From assembly GCA_023430625.1 (NCBI GenBank), contig JAEZAA010000141.1, positions 1-31,073 on the forward strand: a stretch of DNA of 31,073 nucleotides. The letters are read 5' to 3'. Within the stretch, counting starts at the first letter, position 1, and every line of letters begins with the position of its first letter. Source of the DNA: Pseudomonadota bacterium. Lineage in GTDB: Bacteria > Pseudomonadota > Gammaproteobacteria > Pseudomonadales > Oleiphilaceae. This document shows, in pieces, positions 7,127 to 14,325 of the stretch. The position numbers and the translations under genes are program-made. A model generated the notes under the pieces. It did not search any database, was not told the DNA's origin, and saw only the letters and a list, made by a program, of their open reading frames with translations.

Positions 7127-8965
7127 ATGGCAAGGATCCTTCTTCTGTGCTCGCTGCTGCTGTTGGTTCTAGCGGGCCGGGTTCATGCGTCGGACAACAT
7201 CATCGAGGTCCCCGCTGCCGACATCAGTCTGCCGCTTGGCGCCCAGGTAGAGTACCTGGAAGACAAAGAAGGCTCTTTGTCCATCGACGCGGTCCGGGAT
7301 GCCGCGCTGGCCGGAGAATGGCAGCGGTCACACAATGAGATTCTGAGTTTCGGTTACACCAGCTCCGCCTACTGGGTTCGATTCAGCCTGACCCAGGTCG
7401 GCCGCCCTAAACAGCACCTGCTGGAAATCGCCTACCCGGTGCTCGACCATGTGGACGCCTATGTGTTTCGCGACGGCACCCAGGCCAAGCATTACGTCAT
7501 GGGCGACCGCCAGCCCTATTCGCACCGCCCGGTCGACAATCCCAATTTCGTGGTGCCCCTGGATATCTATCCGGACGTCGTCACCGAGGTTTACCTGCGG
7601 GTGGAAAGCAGCTCCTCCAACCAGATTCCCCTGACCCTGTATTCCAGCCATGCTCTGGTGGAACACAGCTATGAAACAGGTCTGGGCCAAGCGCTGTTCT
7701 ACGGCGCCATGTTCGTCATGGTCATTTACAACCTGCTGATTTTTCTGACCATACGCGACGTCAGCTACTTCTATTACGTCATGTCCGTGATTTCGATCTC
7801 CACCCTGCTGGCGGGCATCGAAGGACTCACGTTCAAGTTCCTCTGGCCCAACGTGGCCTGGATGAACGACCCGATCCTGGTGGTGGCCCTGGGCGGCATG
7901 GTGATGTTCTCCGCGCTGTTCTTCCGCAGTTTTCTCGCCATCCACGAAACCCGTCCGGGCCTCTCAAAGCTGCTGTTCAGCCTGGTGCCCCTGTCGGCAC
8001 TCTGCATGGTTGGCGCCTTTTTCCTACCCTATCGCCTGATGATGGTGCTCACCATTGTCATCGCCATGGGCGGCATCCTGGTGGGCTTCTGGGCAGGCCT
8101 GGTGCGCTGGCGCGACGGCTATCATGCCGCCAAGTTCTTTAACCTGGCCTGGAGCAATATGCTGGCCGCCGGCTTCCTGCTGGGGCTCAACAAGCTCGGA
8201 CTCCTGCCGCTTAACTGGTTTACCGAGAACGTGGCCCAGATCGGCGCCACCTTGCAGGCGGTGTTGCTGTCCTTCGCCATGGCCCATCGCATGACTTATG
8301 AACGCCGCATGCGGGAACGGGCCCAGAAAGAATCGGCCGAGGCCCAGCAACAGCTGCTGGTGCACCAGATTCGCGCCAACCAGGATCTGGACCGGCTGGT
8401 GCGCGAACGCACCGAGGAACTGGAAAAAGCCAACGCCAAGCTCAAGGAGATCAGCGCCACCGACGGCCTGACCAACCTGATGAACCGGCGCGCGTTCGAA
8501 GAAATCTTCCTGACCGAGTACAAGCGGGCCTACCGCGAGAAATCCTCCCTGGCGATCCTGATGATCGACCTGGACCACTTCAAGCGCATCAACGACCAGT
8601 TCGGCCATCCGTTTGGCGATCTCTGCCTGGTCAAGGCGGCGGACATCATCCGCGCCAATATCCGGCGCCCGCCGGATGTCGCGGCGCGCTATGGCGGCGA
8701 GGAGTTCATTCTGCTGCTGCCCAACACCGATACCGAGGGCGCCATTTGCGTGGCGCGCAACCTCCTTCAGAGCCTGCGGGAAACCCCGGTGGAAGATGGC
8801 GAGCACCGCCTGTTCATGTCCGCCAGTATCGGCATTGTCGCCCGGGTGCCCGAGGACCAGAGAAACCGCGAAGCCCTGCTGAAGGAAGCGGACCAGAACC
8901 TGTATGTGGCCAAGGAGAACGGTCGCAACCGGATCGAGTGGACGGCGGTCTCCGCAGCTACGTAA
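7127..8965 (+). CDS. Membrane diguanylate cyclase, 7TMR-DISM plus GGDEF (array copy 4)
   Basis: 612 aa, the last of the four paralogues. It has a signal peptide (MARILLLCSLLLLVLAGRVHA), a 7TMR-DISMED2 domain (LEDKEGSLSIDAV, YWVRFSL, EIAYPVLDHVDAY), a 7TM block, a coiled coil with LVRERTEELEKANAKLKEIS, and a GGDEF domain with GGEEF at 523-527 and I-site RPPD at 514-517. All catalytic features are intact, so it is predicted to synthesise c-di-GMP with product inhibition. GGAG at 7112-7115 stands 11 nt before the ATG. With its own promoter-like element and a hairpin upstream, it may be expressed separately from copies 1 to 3. The C-terminus ends soon after GRNRIEW, the usual end of the GGDEF fold. 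Confidence 0.92.
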   Translation: MARILLLCSLLLLVLAGRVHASDNIIEVPAADISLPLGAQVEYLEDKEGSLSIDAVRDAALAGEWQRSHNEILSFGYTSSAYWVRFSLTQVGRPKQHLLEIAYPVLDHVDAYVFRDGTQAKHYVMGDRQPYSHRPVDNPNFVVPLDIYPDVVTEVYLRVESSSSNQIPLTLYSSHALVEHSYETGLGQALFYGAMFVMVIYNLLIFLTIRDVSYFYYVMSVISISTLLAGIEGLTFKFLWPNVAWMNDPILVVALGGMVMFSALFFRSFLAIHETRPGLSKLLFSLVPLSALCMVGAFFLPYRLMMVLTIVIAMGGILVGFWAGLVRWRDGYHAAKFFNLAWSNMLAAGFLLGLNKLGLLPLNWFTENVAQIGATLQAVLLSFAMAHRMTYERRMRERAQKESAEAQQQLLVHQIRANQDLDRLVRERTEELEKANAKLKEISATDGLTNLMNRRAFEEIFLTEYKRAYREKSSLAILMIDLDHFKRINDQFGHPFGDLCLVKAADIIRANIRRPPDVAARYGGEEFILLLPNTDTEGAICVARNLLQSLRETPVEDGEHRLFMSASIGIVARVPEDQRNREALLKEADQNLYVAKENGRNRIEWTAVSAAT

Positions 8966-9059
8966 TTTGCGAAGTACAGGCCCCAAACCATTGACTGAAT
9001 TTCCCCCGACCGCCAAACTCGTCCCACTCCGTCAAGGCAACCTTGTGACTCCGCAGGCC

Positions 9060-9076
9060 GGACCCTTCCAGGGTCC
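9060..9076. terminator. Short perfect hairpin downstream of the cyclase array
   Basis: GGACCCT, TCC loop, AGGGTCC gives a perfect 7-bp stem with a 3-nt loop about 95 bp after the last cyclase stop. It is not followed by a T-run, so terminator function is only possible. Confidence 0.35.
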
Positions 9077-9178
9077 TATGCACGCTCTGCCATCAGGGTT
9101 CCCGGCTTAGACTTTTTCTCCGAATGAATGCCAGTGCCAGGGCTGTGCCGGTCTCATCCGCGCGCACCGCACGACCCT

Positions 9179-9258
9179 GTTTTCGAAACTCCCGGTTCTC
9201 GAAATCCTGGGTTTTCGAAATGCGCTGTTTTCGATCTGCTCAGTTGTTGAAATGGGTG
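9179..9258 (+). repeat. Five 16-bp direct repeats (iteron-like) before the antiporter gene
   Basis: Repeats begin at 9179, 9195, 9211, 9227 and 9243, an exact 16-bp period. The shared core is GTTTTCGAAA followed by six variable bases; the fourth and fifth copies are degraded (GTTTTCGATC, GTTGTTGAAA). The core contains the palindrome TTTCGAAA. The array ends 8 bp before the proposed TTG start at 9266. A 16-bp period is not a multiple of three and the region has no credible ORF, so a protein-binding array or RNA-level control is likelier than coding sequence. The rest of 8966-9265 shows only the hairpin at 9060-9076. Confidence 0.7.
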
Positions 9259-9265
9259 CACGCCA

Positions 9266-10984
9266 TTGTTTGTCATAGACAAGATTATCCTGCTCGCCGC
9301 CGTTCTCATCCTGTTTGGCATTCTCTCCAGTAAGCTATCCGCCCGTCTTGGACTCCCGGTCCTGGTCCTGTTTCTGATTACCGGCATGCTGGCGGGCGAA
9401 AACGGCATCGGCGGCATTGCCTTCAACAATCCGACCAGTGCCCATGCCCTGGGCACCCTGGCACTGGCCTTGATCCTGTTCGATGGCGGTCTGCAAACGC
9501 CAACCGCCTCCGTCAAAATGGTGTGGAAGCCGGCATCCGTGCTTGCCACCGTGGGGGTTCTGGTGACGGCGGCCATTACCGGCCTGGCGGCAGCCTACAT
9601 TCTGGACCTGCCCCTGCTCGAAGGCATGCTGATCGGGGCCATTGTCGGCTCCACCGACGCCGCCGCCGTATTCTCCCTACTGCGTAACGCCGGCATCCAC
9701 ATCAACAAACGTCTGAAGTCCGTGCTGGAAATCGAGAGCGCCTCCAACGACCCGATGGCGATCTTCCTTACCGTGGGCCTGCTGGAGGTCCTGGTGAACG
9801 GTATGCCGTTCGGGCTTGGCCTGTTAAAGCTGTTTGTGATGCAGATGGGAATCGGTGCCCTGGTGGGCCTGTCGGTGGGCTGGGTCGTCGTCCGGGTCAT
9901 CAACCGGATTCAGCTGGTCGCGACCGGTCTCTATCCAGTCTTGGTCGCCGCCTGTGGTCTGCTGGCCTTCGGATTGTCCGCCAACCTGGGCGGCAGCGGG
10001 TTCCTGTCCATCTTCCTGGCTGGGGTGATGATCGGCAATCGCCAGTTCGTGTTCCAGCGCAGTACGTTTCTGTTCCACGACGGGTTGGCCTGGCTTAGCC
10101 AGATCACCATGTTCGTCGTCCTCGGCCTCTTGGTGACCCCGGCCAAACTCTTGGATGTATGGCTGGAAGGGCTGTTGATCGCCCTGGTCCTGGTGCTGGT
10201 GGCCCGCCCGCTGGCCGTGGTGCCCGTCCTCAAGAAGTTCGGCTACAACAAGCGGGAAATCGCCCTGGTGTCCTGGGTCGGACTGCGCGGATCGGTACCC
10301 ATTATCCTGGCCATTTTCCCACTGCTGTTCGGCCTGCCCGGCGCGGAGCTGATCTTCAATGTCGTGTTCTTCGTGGTGCTGATTTCCGCCACGGCGCAGG
10401 GCTCCACACTGCCCTGGGTTGCACGTCGCCTGGGTTTGACGGAAAAGCCGCCCGCCAGCCCCGCCGCCACTCTGGAAATTACGGCACTGGGGAACGTGGA
10501 CGCGGAGATCGTGGAATACACCCTGGGCAATCATCCACGGGCCGCCGGCCGCCTGCTGTCGCAAATGGCGCTGCCCGAGAGCGCAGTGGTGGCCATGATC
10601 ACCCGTGGCTCCACCGTCATTCCGCCCCGTGGCTCGACCCGGCTTTATGCGGGTGATCATTTGTTCGTGGTGCTCAAGCCTGAGACCCGCGCCTTTGTGG
10701 ATTGCGTGTTCTCCCAGGCTCTGGAAGCCGCCGATACCGAACTGCCAGACCAGGAACTGCGCTTGAAGGGCAGCACCCGCATCGAGGATGTGCGCGACTC
10801 CTACGGCATTGAGCTGGATGCGGACATGCACCTGACGCTGGATCAATTCCTGAAACAGGCGTTGGGAGAGGATCTGAACGAAGGCGCGGAGCTGGTCAGG
10901 AATAACCTGGTGCTGGCGGCGCGGGAGCTGCTACGAAGCCGGATCACCACCGTGGGGCTGCGGCGCACAGCCACAGCGGAGTAA
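9266..10984 (+). CDS. cvrA: Potassium/proton antiporter, CPA1 family, CvrA/NhaP2 type
   Basis: Inner-membrane exchanger of K+ (and perhaps Na+) for protons, used in cytoplasmic ion and pH balance. The 572-aa length matches E. coli CvrA/NhaP2 (about 578). The N-terminal 390 residues form 12 or so helices with family signatures: FLITGMLAGENGIGG, LALILFDGGLQT, IVGSTDAAAVFSLLRNAG, and ESASNDPMAIFLTVG with the Asn-Asp ion-site pair. A TrkA-C/RCK_C-like domain follows (about 410-485; GSTRLYAGDHLFVVLKP), then a C-terminal alpha/beta region seen in this subfamily (about 495-565). The start is uncertain. The frame has a stop at 9248-9250 and no ATG until about residue 40, so TTG at 9266 is used to keep the first helix; no clear ribosome site precedes it. 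Iteron-like repeats just upstream may control it. Confidence 0.88.
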   Translation: MFVIDKIILLAAVLILFGILSSKLSARLGLPVLVLFLITGMLAGENGIGGIAFNNPTSAHALGTLALALILFDGGLQTPTASVKMVWKPASVLATVGVLVTAAITGLAAAYILDLPLLEGMLIGAIVGSTDAAAVFSLLRNAGIHINKRLKSVLEIESASNDPMAIFLTVGLLEVLVNGMPFGLGLLKLFVMQMGIGALVGLSVGWVVVRVINRIQLVATGLYPVLVAACGLLAFGLSANLGGSGFLSIFLAGVMIGNRQFVFQRSTFLFHDGLAWLSQITMFVVLGLLVTPAKLLDVWLEGLLIALVLVLVARPLAVVPVLKKFGYNKREIALVSWVGLRGSVPIILAIFPLLFGLPGAELIFNVVFFVVLISATAQGSTLPWVARRLGLTEKPPASPAATLEITALGNVDAEIVEYTLGNHPRAAGRLLSQMALPESAVVAMITRGSTVIPPRGSTRLYAGDHLFVVLKPETRAFVDCVFSQALEAADTELPDQELRLKGSTRIEDVRDSYGIELDADMHLTLDQFLKQALGEDLNEGAELVRNNLVLAARELLRSRITTVGLRRTATAE

Positions 10985-11006
10985 AGACCCGACGGCGGCA
11001 GGGCCA

Positions 11007-11038
11007 CTCCTCAGCGCCTTCGATCCAGGCGCGAGGAG
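11007..11038. terminator. Hairpin between convergent antiporter and Usp genes
   Basis: CTCCTC-A-GCGCC (11007-11018) pairs with GGCGCGAGGAG (11028-11038), an 11-bp stem with a single bulged A and a 9-nt loop. It lies between the convergent stops at 10984 and 11083, where a bidirectional terminator is expected. There is no strong T-tract on either side. Confidence 0.45.
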
Positions 11039-11082
11039 ATCCGGTGCTGCCGTCCCGCCTGAACCGGCCAGGCCCTCATGAT

Positions 11083-11931
11083 TCAGTCTGGCGCGGGAAC
11101 AGCCAGCATGTCGCACTCCAGATCCCGCAACAGACGTCCCGCCACGCTGCCGATCAGCATGCGCTTGATCCCGCCCTGCCCCGATGTACCCATGACCACT
11201 AGATCCGCCTGTCGGTCACGAACGGCTTCCCGAACGACCTTGGCCCCATCGCCGTCTTCGGCGATCAACTGGTGCGGTGCCACGGAAACGCCCGCTTCAG
11301 TGACGGCAGCCTTCAGCGTTTCAAGCGCTGCCTGTTGGCACTGGGCAACCTGGGCGGGGCTGACGGTCTCGCCGGGTGCGAGAATCGTCAACCGATCCGA
11401 CGGAAACGGCAGGAAGGCATGCACGACACTGAACTCCGCCGCCGTCGTTAGGCCCAGCTTCTTCGCGACGTTCAGCACCTCCGCGGTCATGTCCGAGAAA
11501 TCCACCGCAACCATTGGTTTGGTATAAGGCCCGGTGGCCGCCTGGTTCACCAGCAGCACGGGGCGGCGGCTGATACGCATCACCCGCTCGGCGGTCGTTC
11601 CCACAAAGGCGTCTTTCAGGAATTCCCGGCGGTACGCGCCAAGCACGACCAGATCCACATCAAGCTCGGCGGCCGTCTCGCAGATCGTCTGGAAGGGATC
11701 GCCGATTCGCACCGATACCTTAATCGGACGCTGAGTTTCGGCTGATTTAACCGCCTCCTCCAGAACCTCGCGGGCGTTGTCTTTCAGCAGGCTTTGCATG
11801 CCGCGGGGCAAATCCATGTCAACGACATGCAAAACTGTGAGTTCGGCATTGAGTTGTTCCGTCAGTGAGAGTGCCCGCTGGAGCGCCACATCCGATCGCG
11901 CCGACAGGTCCGAAGCCATGAGCAGTTTCAT
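11083..11931 (-). CDS. Universal stress protein with two Usp domains
   Basis: 282 aa, made of two tandem UspA folds (about 1-142 and 148-282). Usp proteins are cytoplasmic stress-survival factors, some of which bind ATP. The second domain carries the complete ATP-loop pattern G-2x-G-9x-G-S (GTSGQGGIKRMLIGS). The first has GAYR followed by nine residues and GT, so Arg replaces the second glycine and nucleotide binding there is doubtful. The ATG at 11931 is supported by AAGGA about 8 nt upstream. It converges on the antiporter gene and has no obvious operon partner; a leftover reading frame from the upstream GST fragment ends in TGA overlapping its ATG, probably by chance. The family call is firm; the specific stress is not visible. 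Confidence 0.9.
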   Translation of the reverse strand: MKLLMASDLSARSDVALQRALSLTEQLNAELTVLHVVDMDLPRGMQSLLKDNAREVLEEAVKSAETQRPIKVSVRIGDPFQTICETAAELDVDLVVLGAYRREFLKDAFVGTTAERVMRISRRPVLLVNQAATGPYTKPMVAVDFSDMTAEVLNVAKKLGLTTAAEFSVVHAFLPFPSDRLTILAPGETVSPAQVAQCQQAALETLKAAVTEAGVSVAPHQLIAEDGDGAKVVREAVRDRQADLVVMGTSGQGGIKRMLIGSVAGRLLRDLECDMLAVPAPD

Positions 11932-12188
11932 AAGAGATTCCTTTGCATAACGGTTGATTCAAAATACCACCGCCTACTATTAGCCGATTTAGAAATAAGT
12001 TCCATTGACCTGAGACAACATGGTCCTAGACTGCGCGACCCAAGACAGCGTCGGCCGAAGAAAAAAGGCCTGGTTCGATGCTGTCCCCGAGCCTGTGGCG
12101 ACAGAAGCACATCCACTGCTCTCAATCCTGCAGAACCTCCGGCGATATTCACACTCCCGGAATTTCCTGCCTCACCGAAGAGCGTCAT

Positions 12189-12299
12189 CGCTCTGGGCGG
12201 AACCGGCAGCATCACGAGTTCGTAGGGCATGCCCAGCTCCTCCAGGGTCCACAGGGGGAGGAAGGAACGGGCACTCATGCAGCGGTAGAGCGTAATTAT
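12189..12299 (-). pseudogene. Glutathione S-transferase remnant (N-terminal thioredoxin-fold fragment)
   Basis: About 37 codons match the start of a soluble GST: IITLYRCMSARSF, then LPLWTLEELGMPYELV, then MLPVPPRA. In intact genes this opens with ATG and continues for over 200 residues. Here the expected start codon reads ATA (12299-12297) with an AAGG-type site just upstream, and similarity stops after PPRA. The frame runs on without GST features until it overlaps the Usp start. It follows the MBL gene by about 16 bp in the same direction, as a third operon gene would. It is best read as a decayed, truncated GST gene. The rest of 11932-12315 shows no gene. Confidence 0.6.
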
Positions 12300-12315
12300 T
12301 GAAGAGAACCTTGCC

Positions 12316-13368
12316 TTACGGCAGGTGAAGCGTTCCATGACGGGCTTCCCCCACATAAAATGCGGGTTTCGCTCCGGGGAAGGCCCAAAACGGCGTCATT
12401 TCCGACGATGGGAACAGGTTCGGAAACCGTGGATCCCGCGCCGAAGGGCCGGCGATGGTTTTTTCCTGGATCATGGAGATGTACTGATCGATGGAGTTTT
12501 CCAGCGTGTTGCCGTTGATAATGACTTCCGTGCCCAATGCCTTGGCATAGTCCGCCACGCCACTGGCGGTGGACAGATGCGGCGCATAGGCATCCACGCT
12601 CACGCCGTTTTCACTGGTCACCCAAAGTCCTTCGTCGGTATGGACGACAATGGAATGATTGCCTTCCGTGTGGCCGGGTGTATGCACCAGCGCGACCCCA
12701 TCCCCCAGCATGATGGAGCCATCGAATCGGATGATCTTGTCTTCTGGAATGCCGGCCAGGCCGTTGGGGCAATACCAGTCCGCCTGGTAGGGGTTCAAGT
12801 CGAGGGTGGATGCCCATTCCCGCCAGTGCACCAGGAGCTTGGCATTGGGGAACACCGCCGACTGATTGTCCGTTCCCAACCAGCGCCGTACGTCCTGGGT
12901 GTGCAAGTGATCATAGGTAATGTAGTCGATGTCCTCCGGCTTCAGCCCCAGCCCGGCGATGATGCCGGGCACGGTGTTCTGCCGGATCACCATCCGATTG
13001 CCAATGACGCTCGGAGTCTTGTCCTGCAGACGGCGAAAGAAAGGCGTTTCCCCGTTGCGCTCATGGTCGGACGGTGAAACGAGCAGGGTTTTCACACCGT
13101 CATCGGTATCGAACTGGACGACGAAGAGCCGGTTCTGGATATGCAGATACTCCACCAAGCGTTCCCGGGAGAAGGCATTGCGCAGCCCGTACCGGGATGG
13201 ATAGGGTAGACGGATCAGATCGAATGACCTGAAATAACGGGCCTTGGGGCCAGCCAGCATGCGTTTGCGAAAACTCTCCGCCGCCGCGCGTGTATCCTCG
13301 ACCCTGGCCTGCTGCCCATGAGCGTTCCGGGAACCATCGAAATCGGTTATTGCCTTGAATTGCGTCAC
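12316..13368 (-). CDS. Metallo-beta-lactamase-fold hydrolase
   Basis: 350 aa from a GTG start at 13368 with AGGAG about 6 nt upstream. The open frame extends 27 codons further into the SDR gene, but that longer form has no better site. The MBL fold shows in YITYDHLHTQD (His154, His156, then Gln158-Asp159) and VHTPGHTEGNHSIVV (His229, His233). The canonical HxHxDH is therefore altered to HxHxQD, which may change metal binding or mark a subfamily. VTSENGVS stands where the bridging Asp region usually is. The substrate is unknown; lactonase, esterase or other hydrolytic roles are possible. It lies 31 bp after the SDR gene in one operon, probably under the divergent AraC regulator. No signal peptide, so cytoplasmic. 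Confidence 0.78.
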   Translation of the reverse strand: MTQFKAITDFDGSRNAHGQQARVEDTRAAAESFRKRMLAGPKARYFRSFDLIRLPYPSRYGLRNAFSRERLVEYLHIQNRLFVVQFDTDDGVKTLLVSPSDHERNGETPFFRRLQDKTPSVIGNRMVIRQNTVPGIIAGLGLKPEDIDYITYDHLHTQDVRRWLGTDNQSAVFPNAKLLVHWREWASTLDLNPYQADWYCPNGLAGIPEDKIIRFDGSIMLGDGVALVHTPGHTEGNHSIVVHTDEGLWVTSENGVSVDAYAPHLSTASGVADYAKALGTEVIINGNTLENSIDQYISMIQEKTIAGPSARDPRFPNLFPSSEMTPFWAFPGAKPAFYVGEARHGTLHLP

Positions 13369-13399
13369 TACCGTCTCCTGCCTAATCCGGCCACGTTCT

Positions 13400-14197
13400 C
13401 TAGCGGTAACTGTCGGCACTGAAGTGTCTCTTGCCACGTTCCGCCGCACGCTTGGTCATGTGTAGAAAAAGTCCTGGCGCTACCGTGCACAGTTTCCCCA
13501 GAACCCCTTCCCGCCAGGGAAGAAACCTCTCCAGGGGGCGTTTGGTCATCACGGGGCCGAGGACCGCCTGGGCCACCTCCTCGGGCTCCAGCGCGCGGGA
13601 GCCGGAAAAGGTCAGCGCGGCCTTTTCGTCACCTCGTTGCAGCTCCAGCATGGAGGTTTTCACCGGCCCGGGACCGACCAGGCTGACGGCAATGCCGTGG
13701 GGCTTGAGATCGCCGGCGGCGGCGATACTGAAACCTCGCACCGCGTATTTGCTGGTGGCGTAGATGGACGTGCCCGGCGTGGCATATAACGACGCAACGG
13801 ATCCAATGTTGATGATATGACCAGGATACCCCCGGGCTATCATGGTGGCGGCCACCGCATTCGTGCCCAGAATGACGCCCTTGAGATTGACGTTCAGCAT
13901 CAGCTCGATATCGTCGAGTTTCAGCTCGCCGGCCCGGCCGCTACGCAATACCCCGGCCACGTTGATCAACACGTCCACCGGACAACGTCTTTCATATAAT
14001 TGGGCCAGAAGCGCGGTCCAGGAATCCTGGCTTCGAACATCCAGCTTCAGGCAATGAACTCCGGGTTCAGGTTGCCAGCGGGATTTCAGCGTCGCTTCAT
14101 CCAAATCGGCCGCGATCACCGTATGGCCGATTTTCACGGCCAGTTCGGCGATGCAGGCACCAATGCCACTGGCGGCACCGGTAATCAGTAGGTTCAT
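13400..14197 (-). CDS. Short-chain dehydrogenase/reductase (SDR), classical type
   Basis: 265-aa cytoplasmic NAD(P)-dependent oxidoreductase. The Rossmann motif TGAASGIG is at 6-13, NVAG at 79-82, and the catalytic set Ser133 (INIGSVAS), Tyr146 and Lys150 (YATSK), with Asn104 also in place. AADLDE after the second strand (Asp31) suggests a preference for NAD(H), which is inference. AAGGAG stands about 9 nt before the ATG at 14197. It is the first gene of a minus-strand operon with the MBL-fold gene and, formerly, a GST. It is divergent from the AraC gene across an operator-like double dyad. The substrate is not identifiable; family members act on hydroxysteroids, acyl chains, alcohols or aromatics. 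Confidence 0.88.
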   Translation of the reverse strand: MNLLITGAASGIGACIAELAVKIGHTVIAADLDEATLKSRWQPEPGVHCLKLDVRSQDSWTALLAQLYERRCPVDVLINVAGVLRSGRAGELKLDDIELMLNVNLKGVILGTNAVAATMIARGYPGHIINIGSVASLYATPGTSIYATSKYAVRGFSIAAAGDLKPHGIAVSLVGPGPVKTSMLELQRGDEKAALTFSGSRALEPEEVAQAVLGPVMTKRPLERFLPWREGVLGKLCTVAPGLFLHMTKRAAERGKRHFSADSYR

Positions 14198-14223
14198 GAA
14201 TCAAGCTCCTTGTGTTGGCGCCG

Positions 14224-14257
14224 TGTTGATACAACAGCAACATGTTGACACAACAGC
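14224..14257. promoter_or_regulatory. Double operator: two TGTTG-N3-CAACA dyads
   Basis: TGTTGATACAACAGC (14224-14238) and TGTTGACACAACAGC (14243-14257) differ at a single base and repeat every 19 bp. Each contains the inverted repeat TGTTG-N3-CAACA. They sit in the gap between the SDR start (14197, minus) and the AraC start (14326, plus). The AraC-family protein encoded next door is the natural candidate ligand, since such regulators bind paired direct repeats, but this is inferred from position. Confidence 0.6.
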
Positions 14258-14325
14258 GCCATGCCGGCTTGACAGGACCTGCCACCAGATTTAACACTTT
14301 GCGCCACACCTGGAGGAATTGTGCT

